Positions 36,346-46,129 of a DNA stretch of 64,000 bases are shown one piece after another; position 1 is the stretch's first letter; each line of letters starts with the position of its first letter. This stretch comes from JADKAV01 sp963732355 (GTDB lineage: Bacteria > Actinomycetota > Actinomycetes > S36-B12 > UBA10799). Location: the NCBI GenBank assembly GCA_963732355.1, contig CAVSZD010000010.1:1-64000 (forward strand). Direction: 5' to 3'. Below the pieces are notes generated by a model. It was not told where the DNA came from and did not search any database. It was given only the letters and a program-made list of their open reading frames with translations. The translations under genes were made by a program, and so were the position numbers.

Positions 36346-36600
36346 GTTAGGGACTGTAGCGAGTGCCTCCGGGAAAGTCCGGTATTGAAGGGTGGCGCTT
36401 CCATCCCAGAGCGGGACAATGTCCCCGGACATGACGCCTAGCTGCTGGCGCGGCAGCACCGCCCTGCCAGCAGTGTGGTGCCCATCCAGCGTTCCGCCGC
36501 ACAACCCACGTCATCAGGCTCGTTGACGATCACGCCGAACGACGTACGCCATCACCACTCCCGACCCCAGGAGGTAGCGGGCCCGGCGCCGCAGAGGGCC
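36346..36600. other. Spacer without recognised features
   Basis: No gene, RNA or repeat is recognised in this 255-bp stretch. The short frames crossing it lack start signals and family similarity. It should contain the promoter of the dispanin gene and the terminator of the SDR gene that ends at 36601. Confidence 0.5.
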
Positions 36601-38103
36601 TCAGCCCACCCGGGCGGCCGAAGGCTGTTCGACCAGTACCTGCCGCGACTCAGCCTGAGCCGCCATTCCCCGGATCATCGGGGGAAACACAAACGCGTGG
36701 AACGGCGCGACAGACCACCAGTACGCGTGCCCGGCCAGACCATGTGGATGGAAGACCGCGCGTTGTCGCAGGTAGGTGCGAGATTCCCCTCGTGACTCCA
36801 TATGCCACTCAATCCATGCCAGACCCGGCAGTTTCATCTCGGCCCGCAGACGCAGCAACACCGGCGGCTCGTGTGCCTCGACCCGCCAGAAGTCCAGCGC
36901 GTCGCCAACTTGGGTTCGGTTCGGGTCGCGCCGACCGCGCCGCAGACCAACCCCGCCCACCGCGCGGTCCATGACCCCACGGATGCGCCACATCCAGTTG
37001 GCGCTATACCAACCGTGGGCGCCTCCGATGCCCTCGACGACGTCCCAGACCTGGGTGATGTCGGCCTCAACGACCTGTTCGCGCAGGTCGGTGTAGAGGG
37101 TGCCGCCGGACCACGAGGGATCTTCTGGCAGCGGGTCACTTGGCGCGCCAGCAACCGACGCACTCGACCATCTGGTGGCCACGTCGGCGTCCTGCACACG
37201 TTTGATCGCCAGGCGCACCGCCTCCCGGAACGGCAACAGACCCTCCGGTGGGTCCGGCACGATGTCAGCGATGTCATGGTCCCGGGCCACCACTTCGATC
37301 TTGAGTGACTCCACGAGGGGTCGGGCGATCGAGTTGGGCACCGGCGTGACGAGGCCAACCCAGTGCGCCGACAGTCCGGGCGACAACACGTTGACGGGGA
37401 ACAGCACCCGGCGAGGCAGGCCTGCCACCGAGGCGAATCCGTGCATCATTCCGGCGTAGGTCGTTATGTCCGGGCCGCCGATGTCGAATGCGCGGTTGAC
37501 CTCGCGGTCGTACTCCATCGCCCCGATCAGGTAGTAGAGGACATCGCGCACGGCGATGGGCTGGGTGCGGGTCTTCACCCAGCGGGGGGTGATCATCACC
37601 GGGAGGCGTTCGGTGAGGTAGCGCAGCATCTCGAAAGACGCAGATCCTGAGCCGATGATGACGCCGGCGCGCAATTCGATCGTGGGCACGCCGCTGGCGC
37701 GCAGGATGCGACCGACCTCGGCTCGGCTGCGCAGGTGGGCGGAGAGCTTCTTCTCAGGAATGTCCGGGGACATGCCGCCGAGGTAGACGATGCGGCTGAC
37801 CCCGGCGCGCTTGGCCTCGTGGCCGAACACGGTTGCCATGTGGCGTTCCTGCACCTCGAACCCGTGCCCCGCGGTCAGCGAGTGCATCAAGTAGTAGGCC
37901 CCCTGCATGCCGGCCATCGCGTCGGCCAATGCGGCTGGGTCGGTGGCATCGCCGCTGAACACCTCGACCCGGTCGACCCAGGCGCGTTCAGACAATCTCT
38001 CGGGGTGACGGACCAAGACCCGGACCTGGTGGCCACGGTCCAGCAACTGGGGGATCAGGCGGCCACCGATGTATCCGGTGGCGCCGGTGACGAGAACGCG
38101 CAT
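36601..38103 (-). CDS. SDR-family NAD(P)-binding protein fused to DUF2867
   Basis: 500 residues. The first ~300 are an atypical short-chain dehydrogenase/NmrA-like domain with TGATGYIGGRLIPQLL (GxxGxxG intact), while the C-terminal ~170 residues match DUF2867, a START-like lipid-binding fold (DFWRVEAHEPPVLLRLRAEM, GLAWIEWHMES). The family is widespread in actinobacteria; members may bind NAD(P)H and a lipophilic ligand, but no reaction is established. The ATG at 38103 starts MRVLVTGATG. An in-frame extension upstream has no coding support. Transcribed away from the palindrome at 38202. Confidence 0.88.
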   Translation of the reverse strand: MRVLVTGATGYIGGRLIPQLLDRGHQVRVLVRHPERLSERAWVDRVEVFSGDATDPAALADAMAGMQGAYYLMHSLTAGHGFEVQERHMATVFGHEAKRAGVSRIVYLGGMSPDIPEKKLSAHLRSRAEVGRILRASGVPTIELRAGVIIGSGSASFEMLRYLTERLPVMITPRWVKTRTQPIAVRDVLYYLIGAMEYDREVNRAFDIGGPDITTYAGMMHGFASVAGLPRRVLFPVNVLSPGLSAHWVGLVTPVPNSIARPLVESLKIEVVARDHDIADIVPDPPEGLLPFREAVRLAIKRVQDADVATRWSSASVAGAPSDPLPEDPSWSGGTLYTDLREQVVEADITQVWDVVEGIGGAHGWYSANWMWRIRGVMDRAVGGVGLRRGRRDPNRTQVGDALDFWRVEAHEPPVLLRLRAEMKLPGLAWIEWHMESRGESRTYLRQRAVFHPHGLAGHAYWWSVAPFHAFVFPPMIRGMAAQAESRQVLVEQPSAARVG

Positions 38104-38201
38104 TCCCCCAGTGTCGCCCCACGGGCACGCGAACGCATCCGATGTCGGTAGGGCCCTAGGGCGCCTGCACGTTTTCGGTTTCATCGGGGACCTGGGCCCG
38201 C

Positions 38202-38269
38202 GTTAGAGGTTGTGCTGTTGGTTAGCGAATCCACGCGTTGTTTCTCTAACCAACAGCACAACCTCTAAC
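38202..38269. repeat. 68-bp dispersed palindrome, copy B (core orientation 1)
   Basis: Perfect 24-bp arms starting GTTAGAGGTTGTGCTGTTGG lie at 38202-38225 and 38246-38269, separated by 20 nt. The core reads TCCACGCGTTGT, the reverse complement of the core in the 49-kb copies. It lies between the end of the truncated-haemoglobin gene and the start of the SDR gene. No T-run follows. Confidence 0.95.
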
Positions 38270-38304
38270 CAACAGGGCCGGGGTCCGAATCACATGCGGC
38301 TGCC

Positions 38305-38715
38305 TCAGCTCGGGGGGTCCAGCAGCATGCCGCGCACCGGTTCGGTCGGCTGGTTGATCATCGACTGGGCTGCCATCACCAGGTAGTCCCACATCTGTGC
38401 GTCCAACTCCGGCGACAGCCCGCGCTTGTCCAATGCCGAGCGCATGTGCGCCAGCCACAGGTCGCGGTGGTGTGCGGTGATGTCGTAGGGCGCGTGGCGC
38501 ATTCGCAGCCGCGGGTGCCCGCGCTCATCGGAGTACGTGCGCGGCCCACCCCAATACTGCTCGAGGAACATCTGCAGACGATGCTGAGCAGGTCCGAGGT
38601 CCTCCTCCGGGTACATCGGCCGCAGGCCCGGGTCGGCCGCCACACCGGCGTAGAAGTCGGCGACCAACGCTTGGAAGAAGGCTGCGCCGCCGAACTGCTC
38701 GTAGGGGGTCGTCAT
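38305..38715 (-). CDS. glbO: Group II truncated haemoglobin (TrHbO)
   Basis: 136 residues, standard length. Landmarks of TrHbO: FFQALVADFYAGVAADPGLR, the tyrosine and proline in QYWGGPRTYSDERGHPRLRM and the proximal histidine in the HAPYDI segment, then WLAHMRSAL with tryptophan G8. GlbO proteins bind oxygen and are linked to oxidative or nitrosative stress and respiration. It is a single gene; its 3' end faces the palindrome at 38202. Confidence 0.95.
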   Translation of the reverse strand: MTTPYEQFGGAAFFQALVADFYAGVAADPGLRPMYPEEDLGPAQHRLQMFLEQYWGGPRTYSDERGHPRLRMRHAPYDITAHHRDLWLAHMRSALDKRGLSPELDAQMWDYLVMAAQSMINQPTEPVRGMLLDPPS

Positions 38716-38769
38716 GATTCCAAAATAGCCGCGGTGGTCACAGACGATGCGCGACCCTGGGTCCGGTAC

Positions 38770-39687
38770 CTACTTGGGCGGTGTCGCCCCACCTGCTCCG
38801 GGCGGGAATGGGCGGACAACTACCGGCACCCGCACGCCAGCCCTGTCGAACGATTCCTTGACGCGCGCCCGGATGGCTCTGGTCAACGGGATCTGTTTCT
38901 CCGGGGCCGCCTTGGCGATGATCTTGATGAAGACCGCCTCGCCGCTAACTGACTCCACGCCTGCATAGGAGGGCTTGCCGAGCAGCATCTCGTCGTAGAC
39001 CGGATCTCCGTACATGTCGTTGGCGACGGCCTCGACACACTGGCGAACCTTGTCGAGGTTCTCGTCGTAGGCAACGGGGATGTCGACAACGGCCAGGACC
39101 CAGCCCTGCGACTGGTTGGCCACACGCAGGATTTCGCCATTGCGCACGTACCAGACGACACCGGACAGGTCGCGCAGTCTGGTGATCCGCAGCGTGACGT
39201 CCTCGACGACCCCGATGGCCTCTCCGAGGTCGACCATGTCGCCCACGCCGTACTGGTCTTCGAACACCAAGAAGATTCCGGACAGGTAGTCCTTGACCAG
39301 GCTCTGGGCTCCGAAACCGAGTGCGACACCCAGCACGCCGGCGCTTGCCAGTAAGGGGGCAACGTCGATGCCCAGGATCGGCAGGATCAGCAGCAGCCCG
39401 ATGATGACCACAGTTGCCGTGATCACCGACCGCAGCAGTGTCCCTATAGCCTCCGCCCGTTGCTGGCGGCGCTGGCTCATCAGGACTTCACTGAGTTCCT
39501 GCGTACGTTCGGCTCGTCGGGTTTCGCCCAGTCGTTCCCGGCGGGCCTGGGCGGTCATCCGCTTGATGATCCGGTTGAGCACGAAGATGGTGATCCAGCG
39601 GATCGCGATCGCCAGCACGACGATGATCAGGATCTGCAAAGGAGCGCCCTGCAGGTAGTCCCAGAAGGTCTTGGGATCTTCGTTCAC
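38770..39687 (-). CDS. Small-conductance mechanosensitive channel (MscS family)
   Basis: 305 residues from a GTG at 39687 with AGGACGG upstream. One N-terminal helix (about 15-35), then two helices including the pore-lining LLASAGVLGVALGFGAQSLV segment, a beta domain (VFEDQYGVGDMVDLGEAIGV) and a C-terminal alpha/beta domain. It releases osmolytes under hypo-osmotic stress. The charged cytoplasmic segment between helices 1 and 2 (about 36-80) is longer than in E. coli MscS. Divergent from the LapA-like gene. Confidence 0.92.
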   Translation of the reverse strand: MNEDPKTFWDYLQGAPLQILIIVVLAIAIRWITIFVLNRIIKRMTAQARRERLGETRRAERTQELSEVLMSQRRQQRAEAIGTLLRSVITATVVIIGLLLILPILGIDVAPLLASAGVLGVALGFGAQSLVKDYLSGIFLVFEDQYGVGDMVDLGEAIGVVEDVTLRITRLRDLSGVVWYVRNGEILRVANQSQGWVLAVVDIPVAYDENLDKVRQCVEAVANDMYGDPVYDEMLLGKPSYAGVESVSGEAVFIKIIAKAAPEKQIPLTRAIRARVKESFDRAGVRVPVVVRPFPPGAGGATPPK

Positions 39688-39744
39688 CCGTCCTATTCTG
39701 CTAGCGGACTCGCGTCGGTTGTCCAGTGTCGCCAGAATCGAGCC

Positions 39745-40053
39745 ATGGCAAACAGCGATTCGAGCCCTCGTCCCGCCGGCAGCCCGCCAAAGGATCACGT
39801 CTACGGCAAGCCGCCTGGAACAGGGGATTGGAGGCGCATCACCCGACTGGTGCTCATCTCCGTTCTGGCCATCTTCACAGTCCTCTTCTTCGCGTTCAAC
39901 CTTGAGACCGTCGAGGTCAGCCTCGTTGTGGCGACGGTGAACGTGCCTCTTGTGTTGGTCTTGATAGGCACGTTCCTGCTGGGAATGGGCTTCATGTATC
40001 TGTTCATGTACCGTCGGCAGCGATCTGCGCGCAAAGCCAGGGCACGCAAGTGA
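39745..40053 (+). CDS. LapA-domain (DUF1049) small membrane protein
   Basis: 102 residues. After a hydrophilic Pro/Gly-rich N-terminus come two membrane helices (LVLISVLAIFTVLFFAFNLE and VPLVLVLIGTFLLGMGFMYL) with the TVEVSLVVATVNVPL loop, the LapA pattern. LapA helps control lipopolysaccharide assembly in Gram-negatives; the actinobacterial homologues have no defined role. The stop overlaps the amidase GTG. Confidence 0.85.
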   Translation: MANSDSSPRPAGSPPKDHVYGKPPGTGDWRRITRLVLISVLAIFTVLFFAFNLETVEVSLVVATVNVPLVLVLIGTFLLGMGFMYLFMYRRQRSARKARARK

Positions 40054-41450
40054 ATCTGCATGACCTGACGGCTCTGGATCAGGCGGCAGCCATCCGCGGT
40101 CGTGAGGTCTCAGCCGTCGAACTGGCCGAGCACTACCTGGCGCGTAGTGAGAGCGTGCCGGGTGCATTCGTCACACTGACCCCAGATGTCGCCATGGCAG
40201 CGGCCCGCGCCGCAGACCAGGCAGTGGCGGCGGGAGATGAGGTGGGCGAACTCTTCGGGGTGGTCTGTCCGGTCAAGGACTTGTTCTTCATGGTCGGCGC
40301 GAATACGCGGATGGGTTCGGTGCCGTTCGACCTCACTTCCTACGAGGACGACTACGTTGTGCGCGCTATGCGTGAAGCTGGCCTGGTGTTCACCGGCAAG
40401 ACCACGACCCCAGAGTTCGGTCTTCCCTGTTACACCGAGCCCGAACCCTCGGTCAGCGCGCCGGCAAGATGTGTGTGGGATCCCGAACGCACCGCCGGCG
40501 GTTCCTCCGGCGGGGCGGCGGTGGCTGTGGCCAGTGGTCTTGCGCCGATCGCCCATGGCTCCGACGGTGGCGGTTCCGTCCGGATTCCGGCCTCGGCCAA
40601 CGGCCTGGTGGGGATCAAACCGAGCCGGGGACGGGTGAGCAACGGACCCATCCGCGATCCCATCGGTGACCTGGTCAACAGCGGCCCCATCGCACGAACC
40701 GTGTCCGATGCGGCGGCTCTGCTCGACGTCATGGCCCGGCAGTTCCCGGGCGATCCCTTCAACGTGCCCACCGGTGGCGGGTTCCTCGAGGCGACCCGCC
40801 GGGAACCAGGTCGCCTGCGCATCGGCTTCATGGACGACCCGATCATCGCCGACGTCGAGGTCGACCCGGACAGCACCGAGGGCGTCAGGAAGACCGCGGC
40901 GCTGCTCGAGGAACTGGGCCATGTGGTGGAACCGACAGTGCGCCCCTTCGGCCCGGATTTGATCCCGCAGTTCGAGTCGGTCTGGTACACACTCGCGGCA
41001 CTCACCCCGGTCATGCCCGAAGATGAGGCGCGCCTGCAGCCGCTGACGCGATATCTGCGCGAATTGGGCCGTTCGGTGACAGGCGTGCAGTTGGCAATGG
41101 CCGTTTCCCTATTGCGCATCCAGACCCGGGCGACGCTGGCGCATTGGGCCGGGTTCGACGTGGTCCTCCTGCCGACCACGAACGGGCCCGCACCCCTGGT
41201 CACCGACATCGTCGACGTCGACAATCCTGCGCAGGACTTCGAGAATCAGAAACGCTGGGCCGCGTACACCGCGGCGTTCAACATGACAGGGCAGCCGGCC
41301 ATCAGCGTGCCGGTGCACTGGACCGACGGGGGCCTACCGATTGGAGTGCAGCTCGTGGGCGCCATGTTCAGTGAAGAAACGCTGCTCAGCCTGGCCGCGC
41401 AATTGGAGCAGGTCGCGCCCTGGCATGACCGCAAGCCGGCGGCCTGGTGA
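40050..41450 (+). CDS. Amidase (amidase signature family)
   Basis: 466 residues. The Ser-cisSer-Lys triad is readable: lysine in VCPVKDLFFM, cis-serine in the GGSSGGAAVAVASG loop and nucleophile serine in HGSDGGGSVRIPASANGLVG. Members hydrolyse carboxylic amides; the substrate cannot be told, and the absence of gatB nearby makes a GatA role unlikely. It overlaps the LapA-like gene by 4 bp and the malQ gene by 4 bp, so the three may be co-transcribed despite unrelated functions. Confidence 0.92.
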   Translation: MNLHDLTALDQAAAIRGREVSAVELAEHYLARSESVPGAFVTLTPDVAMAAARAADQAVAAGDEVGELFGVVCPVKDLFFMVGANTRMGSVPFDLTSYEDDYVVRAMREAGLVFTGKTTTPEFGLPCYTEPEPSVSAPARCVWDPERTAGGSSGGAAVAVASGLAPIAHGSDGGGSVRIPASANGLVGIKPSRGRVSNGPIRDPIGDLVNSGPIARTVSDAAALLDVMARQFPGDPFNVPTGGGFLEATRREPGRLRIGFMDDPIIADVEVDPDSTEGVRKTAALLEELGHVVEPTVRPFGPDLIPQFESVWYTLAALTPVMPEDEARLQPLTRYLRELGRSVTGVQLAMAVSLLRIQTRATLAHWAGFDVVLLPTTNGPAPLVTDIVDVDNPAQDFENQKRWAAYTAAFNMTGQPAISVPVHWTDGGLPIGVQLVGAMFSEETLLSLAAQLEQVAPWHDRKPAAW

Positions 41451-43510
41451 GCGCTCGGGACCGTTTGGCCACCTCCTGTGGTGTGGCTACGGAGTACTGG
41501 GATCTGTCGGGGGCCCTGCGGGTGGTGCCGGAGAGCACGGTGGAAGCCACGTTGGCCGCCTTGGGGGTGTCCGCGGACTCCGACGACGAGTACGACGCGG
41601 CTCTGGCCGATCGTCGGCGCGACCACTGGTCACGGGCACTTCCGGCGCTTTGGGTAGTTCGCGAACAGGACACCAACGGTCCCTGGGTGCATCACCCCGA
41701 GGGCAAGCCGCCGCTCATCTGGGTCGAACTCGAGGAGGGCGGCCGTCGCTACGATCTGCCCTGCGAGCCGGTCGAAACCCACAAGGCCGGCAACGTCCGG
41801 CTCACCGAATCGCGCATCCTGCTGCCCCCGGATCTGCCCATGGGATGGCACCGGCTGTGGATCCAGCAGGAGGACGCCGAACGCTTCGACAACGCGCTGG
41901 TCGTCGCGCCGCGCAGGCTTCCCGAGACCCCGCGGGGCTGGGGTCTTGCGGTGCAGTTGTACTCCGTGCGGTCGTCGCGCTCGTGGGGGCTCGGGGACCT
42001 CGAGGACCTCGCGGACGTGGGGGTGTGGGCTGCCGATGAGCTGGGCGCGGACTTCATCCTGGTCAACCCGCTGCACGCCGCTGCCCTGGTTGATCCGATG
42101 GAGAACTCCCCGTACCTGCCTGCCACGCGACGGTTCGGGCACCCGATCTACATCCGTCCGGAGAAGGTCGAGGAGCACGCCTACCTGAGTCGTGAGGACT
42201 CGCAGTTCGTCGCCGGAGTGGCCGAACTGCTCAGGGCGGGTAATTCCTCGGGGGAGTTGTTGGACAGGGACAGCGTTTGGCGCGGCAAACGGGCCGCACT
42301 TGAGAAGATCTTCGAGGTCCCGCGATCCCCGTCGCGCAAGGTGGCCTTTGCGGCGTTCCTTGCCGAAGAAGGCGAGGACCTGCAGGCGTACGCACGGTGG
42401 TGCGCGTTGGCTGAGGAGTTCGGCCCGCGTTGGGACGATTGGCCCGAGGAGGCCCAACGCTTCAACCCCGATGAGAGCCGCATCGAGTTCTACGCCTGGC
42501 TGCAGTGGATCTTCGACGAGCAACTCGACCATGCCCAGCGGGAATTGTTGCGCGCGGGGATGAAGATCGGCATCATCCAGGACCTGGCGATCGGGGTGCA
42601 CCCGTTCGGGGCGGACACGTGGGCCATGGGCGACCTGCTTACTCGCGGATTCCGGGTTGGGGCGCCGCCGGACATGTTCTCCCCGGCCGGGCAGGATTGG
42701 AGTCAACCCCCCTGGAATCCAGTGGAGCTGGAGCGAGCCGAATACCTGCCCTTCCGTGACATCTTGCGCTTCGTGATGCGCCACGCGGGGGGGTTGCGTA
42801 TCGACCACATCATCGGGTTGTTCCGGCTCTGGTGGATCCCGCCGGGCGCCGACCCGGTCGATGGCACCTACGTGCGCTACGACCACCAGGCGCTGATCGA
42901 CATCCTCTGTCTGGAGGCCGTGCGCGCTGGCGTGAGCCTCATCGGTGAGGACCTGGGAACGGTCGAACCCTGGGCCAGGGAGGTCCTCACCGACCACGGA
43001 ATCCTGGGGACCACCGTGCTGCTCTTCGAGCGCGACGGGGATTCGATCCACGACCCGAACGGCTGGCGCACGGAGTGCCTGGCGTCGGTGACGGTGCACG
43101 ACCTCCCACCGACGGCCCAGTACCTTTCGGGCTCCCACATCCGTCTGTGGCAGGAACTGCGCCTGCTCGACCGGCCGATGGACGAGGCGATGGCCGCTCA
43201 TGACCGCGAAGTTGAAACCTGGGTGCGGGTATTGCGGGATGAGGGTCTTCTGTCCTTCTCGGAAACCCCGTCGCCCACCCAGATCACGGTGGCCATGCAC
43301 CGACTGATGTCGCGCGCCCCGAGCAGGTTGTTGTGCCTGTCACTGGTCGACGGGGTGGGGGAGAGCCGCACCCAGAATCAGCCGGGCACGGATAGCGAGT
43401 ACCCGAATTGGCGAATTCCGCTGACCGATTCCGACGGCAACGCTGTGCTCATCGAGGACCTCATCGATTCGGAATTGCTGAGGACGTTGGTGCGATCTCT
43501 GAGCCGCTGA
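41447..43510 (+). CDS. malQ: 4-alpha-glucanotransferase (amylomaltase)
   Basis: 687 residues, the long actinobacterial form with an N-terminal extension of about 140 residues before the GH77 core. The catalytic acids are visible: nucleophile D379 in IIQDLAIGVHPFGADTW, acid/base E501 in LIGEDLGTVEPW, and the transition-state aspartate near the C-terminus in TVHDLPPTAQYLSG. LRIDHIIGLFRLWWIP is the conserved substrate-site region. The enzyme disproportionates maltodextrins in glycogen and maltose metabolism. Converges with pepN, 12 bp apart. Confidence 0.95.
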   Translation: MSARDRLATSCGVATEYWDLSGALRVVPESTVEATLAALGVSADSDDEYDAALADRRRDHWSRALPALWVVREQDTNGPWVHHPEGKPPLIWVELEEGGRRYDLPCEPVETHKAGNVRLTESRILLPPDLPMGWHRLWIQQEDAERFDNALVVAPRRLPETPRGWGLAVQLYSVRSSRSWGLGDLEDLADVGVWAADELGADFILVNPLHAAALVDPMENSPYLPATRRFGHPIYIRPEKVEEHAYLSREDSQFVAGVAELLRAGNSSGELLDRDSVWRGKRAALEKIFEVPRSPSRKVAFAAFLAEEGEDLQAYARWCALAEEFGPRWDDWPEEAQRFNPDESRIEFYAWLQWIFDEQLDHAQRELLRAGMKIGIIQDLAIGVHPFGADTWAMGDLLTRGFRVGAPPDMFSPAGQDWSQPPWNPVELERAEYLPFRDILRFVMRHAGGLRIDHIIGLFRLWWIPPGADPVDGTYVRYDHQALIDILCLEAVRAGVSLIGEDLGTVEPWAREVLTDHGILGTTVLLFERDGDSIHDPNGWRTECLASVTVHDLPPTAQYLSGSHIRLWQELRLLDRPMDEAMAAHDREVETWVRVLRDEGLLSFSETPSPTQITVAMHRLMSRAPSRLLCLSLVDGVGESRTQNQPGTDSEYPNWRIPLTDSDGNAVLIEDLIDSELLRTLVRSLSR

Positions 43511-43522
43511 ACCGACCTGGAC

Positions 43523-46081
43523 TCAACCCGCGTCGCGCTGCTGGCAGCGCAAAGCCCGAAGGATGCCGTCCCGGCCCTCGGACAGCAGCCTGCGCGCTCC
43601 GCTGGGGATCTCCTGGACGCCGTGCAGCGCTGCATCGGTGCGCTCGACAGTCTCGGTATCAACCAGGGCGTGCGGGAACAACCCGAGGGTGATCTCCTGG
43701 GCGATCTCGTGGGTGCGTTCCTCCCACACCGACGGCAGCGCCTCGAAGTACTCCTCGACGTGTGGACGCATTAACTCGCGGTGCTCGGGTATCCCGATGC
43801 CGGCGATGGTTGCTGCCAGCATGTGGTTGGGAAGCGAGGTGTCGTGCAAGCAGGCATCCCAAGCGGCCGCCTTGGCCTGAACTGTGGGAATCGCGGCTCG
43901 GCAGGTCGCCGCGTTGAGCCGACCTGCGGCCGTGTCGTCGCGGGCGAGCTCCGCCTCGATGACCGGCGCATCGCTACGGCCGGTGGCAACCAGCCGGCGA
44001 AGGATCGTCCAGCGCAGGTCGGTGTCCACAACCAGCCCGGGCACCTCCTGCGTCCCATCCAGCAGGTCCTGCATCATCGCGAGGTGTTCGGGGTCCTGGG
44101 CGAATGCGAACAGTCCTCTGGCATATGCCAGCTGGTGGTCGCTGCCCGGAGTCGCCTCGTGCATCAGCCCGTCGAGCAGGCCCGCCATCCGCTGGGCGTA
44201 GGCCTGGCGCTTGTCCGGGTCTGCGTAAAGAGCCACCGCGCTCTCCGCCTGCCGCAGTACCTGCTGCACCATGCCGACCTCGGTCTCGTCGGCGATGCCG
44301 CTGGCCACGGAGTCCAGGAATGCTCCCGTACCGATCTCCGCGTCGCGGGTCATATCCCAGATGGCGCCCCACAACAGGGCCCTGGCCAGTGGGTCGCCGA
44401 CCTGGCCGAAGTTGGACGTCACCGTCTGCAGGCTGCGCTCATCCAAGCGGATCTTCGCGAACGTCAGATCGTCGTCATTGAGCAGCAGTAGGTCAGGCGT
44501 GGATGCCCCGGCAAGATCCGGCACGGCGGTTCGCTCACCAGAGACGTCCACCTCGACCTGTCGAGCCCGCTGCAAACCGTTATCGCCCAACTCGTACAGG
44601 CCGATGGCGATGCGATGATCGCGCAGCGTGGGTGCCACCCCCGCCGGCAGTGCTGGGGGCTCCTGAATCACGCCGACCTCGGAAAGTACCCCGTCGGCCG
44701 TGGTGGCCACGTGTGCGCGAAGAAGGTTCACACCGGAGGTCTGCAACCACTGCCGCGTCCAGTCGCTGAGGTCGCGGCCGCTCGCATCGGCCAAGGCGCT
44801 CAGCAAGTCGTTCAACGTCGTGTTGCCCCAGGCGTGATGTGCGAAGTAGGAGCGCAGGCCCTTCAGGAAGTCCTGCTCGCCGACGAACGCCACGAGCTGG
44901 CGCAGGGCAGAGGCGCCTTTGGCGTAGGTGATGCCGTCGAAGTTGACGTACACCGCTTCAAGATCGACCATGTCCGCGGCGATCGGGTGGGTGGAGGGCA
45001 GCTGGTCCTGGCGGTAGGCCCAGGCCTTGCGCTGGTTGGCGAACGTCGCCCAGGCGTCGTGGAAGCGGGTTGCATTCGTGTTCGCGTAGTGGCTTGCCCA
45101 CTCGGCGAAGGACTCGTTGAGCCACAGGTCATCCCACCAACGCATCGTCACGAGATCCCCGAACCACATGTGGGCCATCTCGTGCAGGATCGTGTTGGCA
45201 CGGTTCTCGTAGGCTGCGTCGGTCACCCGCGACCGGAAGACGTAGTCCTCGCGGAAGGTCACACAGCCGGCGTTCTCCATCGCCCCGGCGTTGAACTCGG
45301 GCACGAAGAGCTGGTCGTACTTCTCGAACGCATATGGCATCTCGAAAACACGCTCGAAGAACTCGAAACCCTGGCGGGTGATGAGCAGGATGTCTTCGAC
45401 GTCCAGGTACTCGGCCAGCGACTTGCGGCAGAACACGCCCAAGGGGTAGTCGCCGTTCGGGCCCGAATAGACGTCGCGCACCACGTGATAGGGGCCTGCC
45501 ACGAGCGCAGTGATGTAGGTCGAGATGGGTTTGGTCGCTGCGAACTCCCAGCGGCTGATGCCCTCCCTGAGCTCGGTCGGCTCGGGGGTGGCGGCGTTGG
45601 AGGTGACCACCCAGTGGCTCGGACCTTCTACGGTCAACTGCCAGGTCGCCTTCAGATCCGGCTGCTCGAAGCAGGCGTACATCCGTCGGGCGTCAGCCAC
45701 TTCGAACTGCGTGTAGAGGTACTGCTCGTCGTCAACCGGGTCGATGAATCGGTGCAGTCCCTCGCCGCTGGTCATGTAGGCGCATTGGGCGATGACCTCG
45801 ACGGTGTTGCTGGAGTCGAGGTCGGGCAACTGGATCCGGGAGTCGACGAAGTGGGTCGCGGGGTCGAGGTCACGGCCGTTGAGTGAGATGCTCTCGACCT
45901 CGGGGGCGATGAGATCCAGCCATGTGTTCGAGCCGGCCACCGTGCAGTGGAAGGAGATCGTGGTCTTGGACCGATAGGTCGGACCTGTACCGCTGAGATC
46001 TAGTTCGACCGCGTAGGCGACGTCAGGGATTACCGCCGAGCGGGCAGCCGCCTCGTCGCGGGTCAGGTTCTTTCCGGGCAT
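43523..46081 (-). CDS. pepN: Aminopeptidase N (M1 family)
   Basis: 852 residues, normal for actinobacterial PepN. The exopeptidase motif GAMEN is present (EFNAGAMENAGCVTF), followed by the zinc site HEMAH (H300, E301, H304) with the third ligand in NESFAEW. A C-terminal ERAP1-like helical domain fills the last 300 residues. It removes N-terminal residues from peptides in the cytoplasm; no signal peptide. Divergent from rpiA with a 48-bp spacer. Confidence 0.96.
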   Translation of the reverse strand: MPGKNLTRDEAAARSAVIPDVAYAVELDLSGTGPTYRSKTTISFHCTVAGSNTWLDLIAPEVESISLNGRDLDPATHFVDSRIQLPDLDSSNTVEVIAQCAYMTSGEGLHRFIDPVDDEQYLYTQFEVADARRMYACFEQPDLKATWQLTVEGPSHWVVTSNAATPEPTELREGISRWEFAATKPISTYITALVAGPYHVVRDVYSGPNGDYPLGVFCRKSLAEYLDVEDILLITRQGFEFFERVFEMPYAFEKYDQLFVPEFNAGAMENAGCVTFREDYVFRSRVTDAAYENRANTILHEMAHMWFGDLVTMRWWDDLWLNESFAEWASHYANTNATRFHDAWATFANQRKAWAYRQDQLPSTHPIAADMVDLEAVYVNFDGITYAKGASALRQLVAFVGEQDFLKGLRSYFAHHAWGNTTLNDLLSALADASGRDLSDWTRQWLQTSGVNLLRAHVATTADGVLSEVGVIQEPPALPAGVAPTLRDHRIAIGLYELGDNGLQRARQVEVDVSGERTAVPDLAGASTPDLLLLNDDDLTFAKIRLDERSLQTVTSNFGQVGDPLARALLWGAIWDMTRDAEIGTGAFLDSVASGIADETEVGMVQQVLRQAESAVALYADPDKRQAYAQRMAGLLDGLMHEATPGSDHQLAYARGLFAFAQDPEHLAMMQDLLDGTQEVPGLVVDTDLRWTILRRLVATGRSDAPVIEAELARDDTAAGRLNAATCRAAIPTVQAKAAAWDACLHDTSLPNHMLAATIAGIGIPEHRELMRPHVEEYFEALPSVWEERTHEIAQEITLGLFPHALVDTETVERTDAALHGVQEIPSGARRLLSEGRDGILRALRCQQRDAG

Positions 46082-46129
46082 GACGCCATCCTGCCTGATG
46101 GTGCGGGTCGCGCGGCGTAGGGTTCCCCT

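Noticed and set aside
36475..36795. 106-codon plus-strand frame
   Set aside because: Its 3' half is antisense to the SDR-DUF2867 gene and it has no family similarity or start signal.
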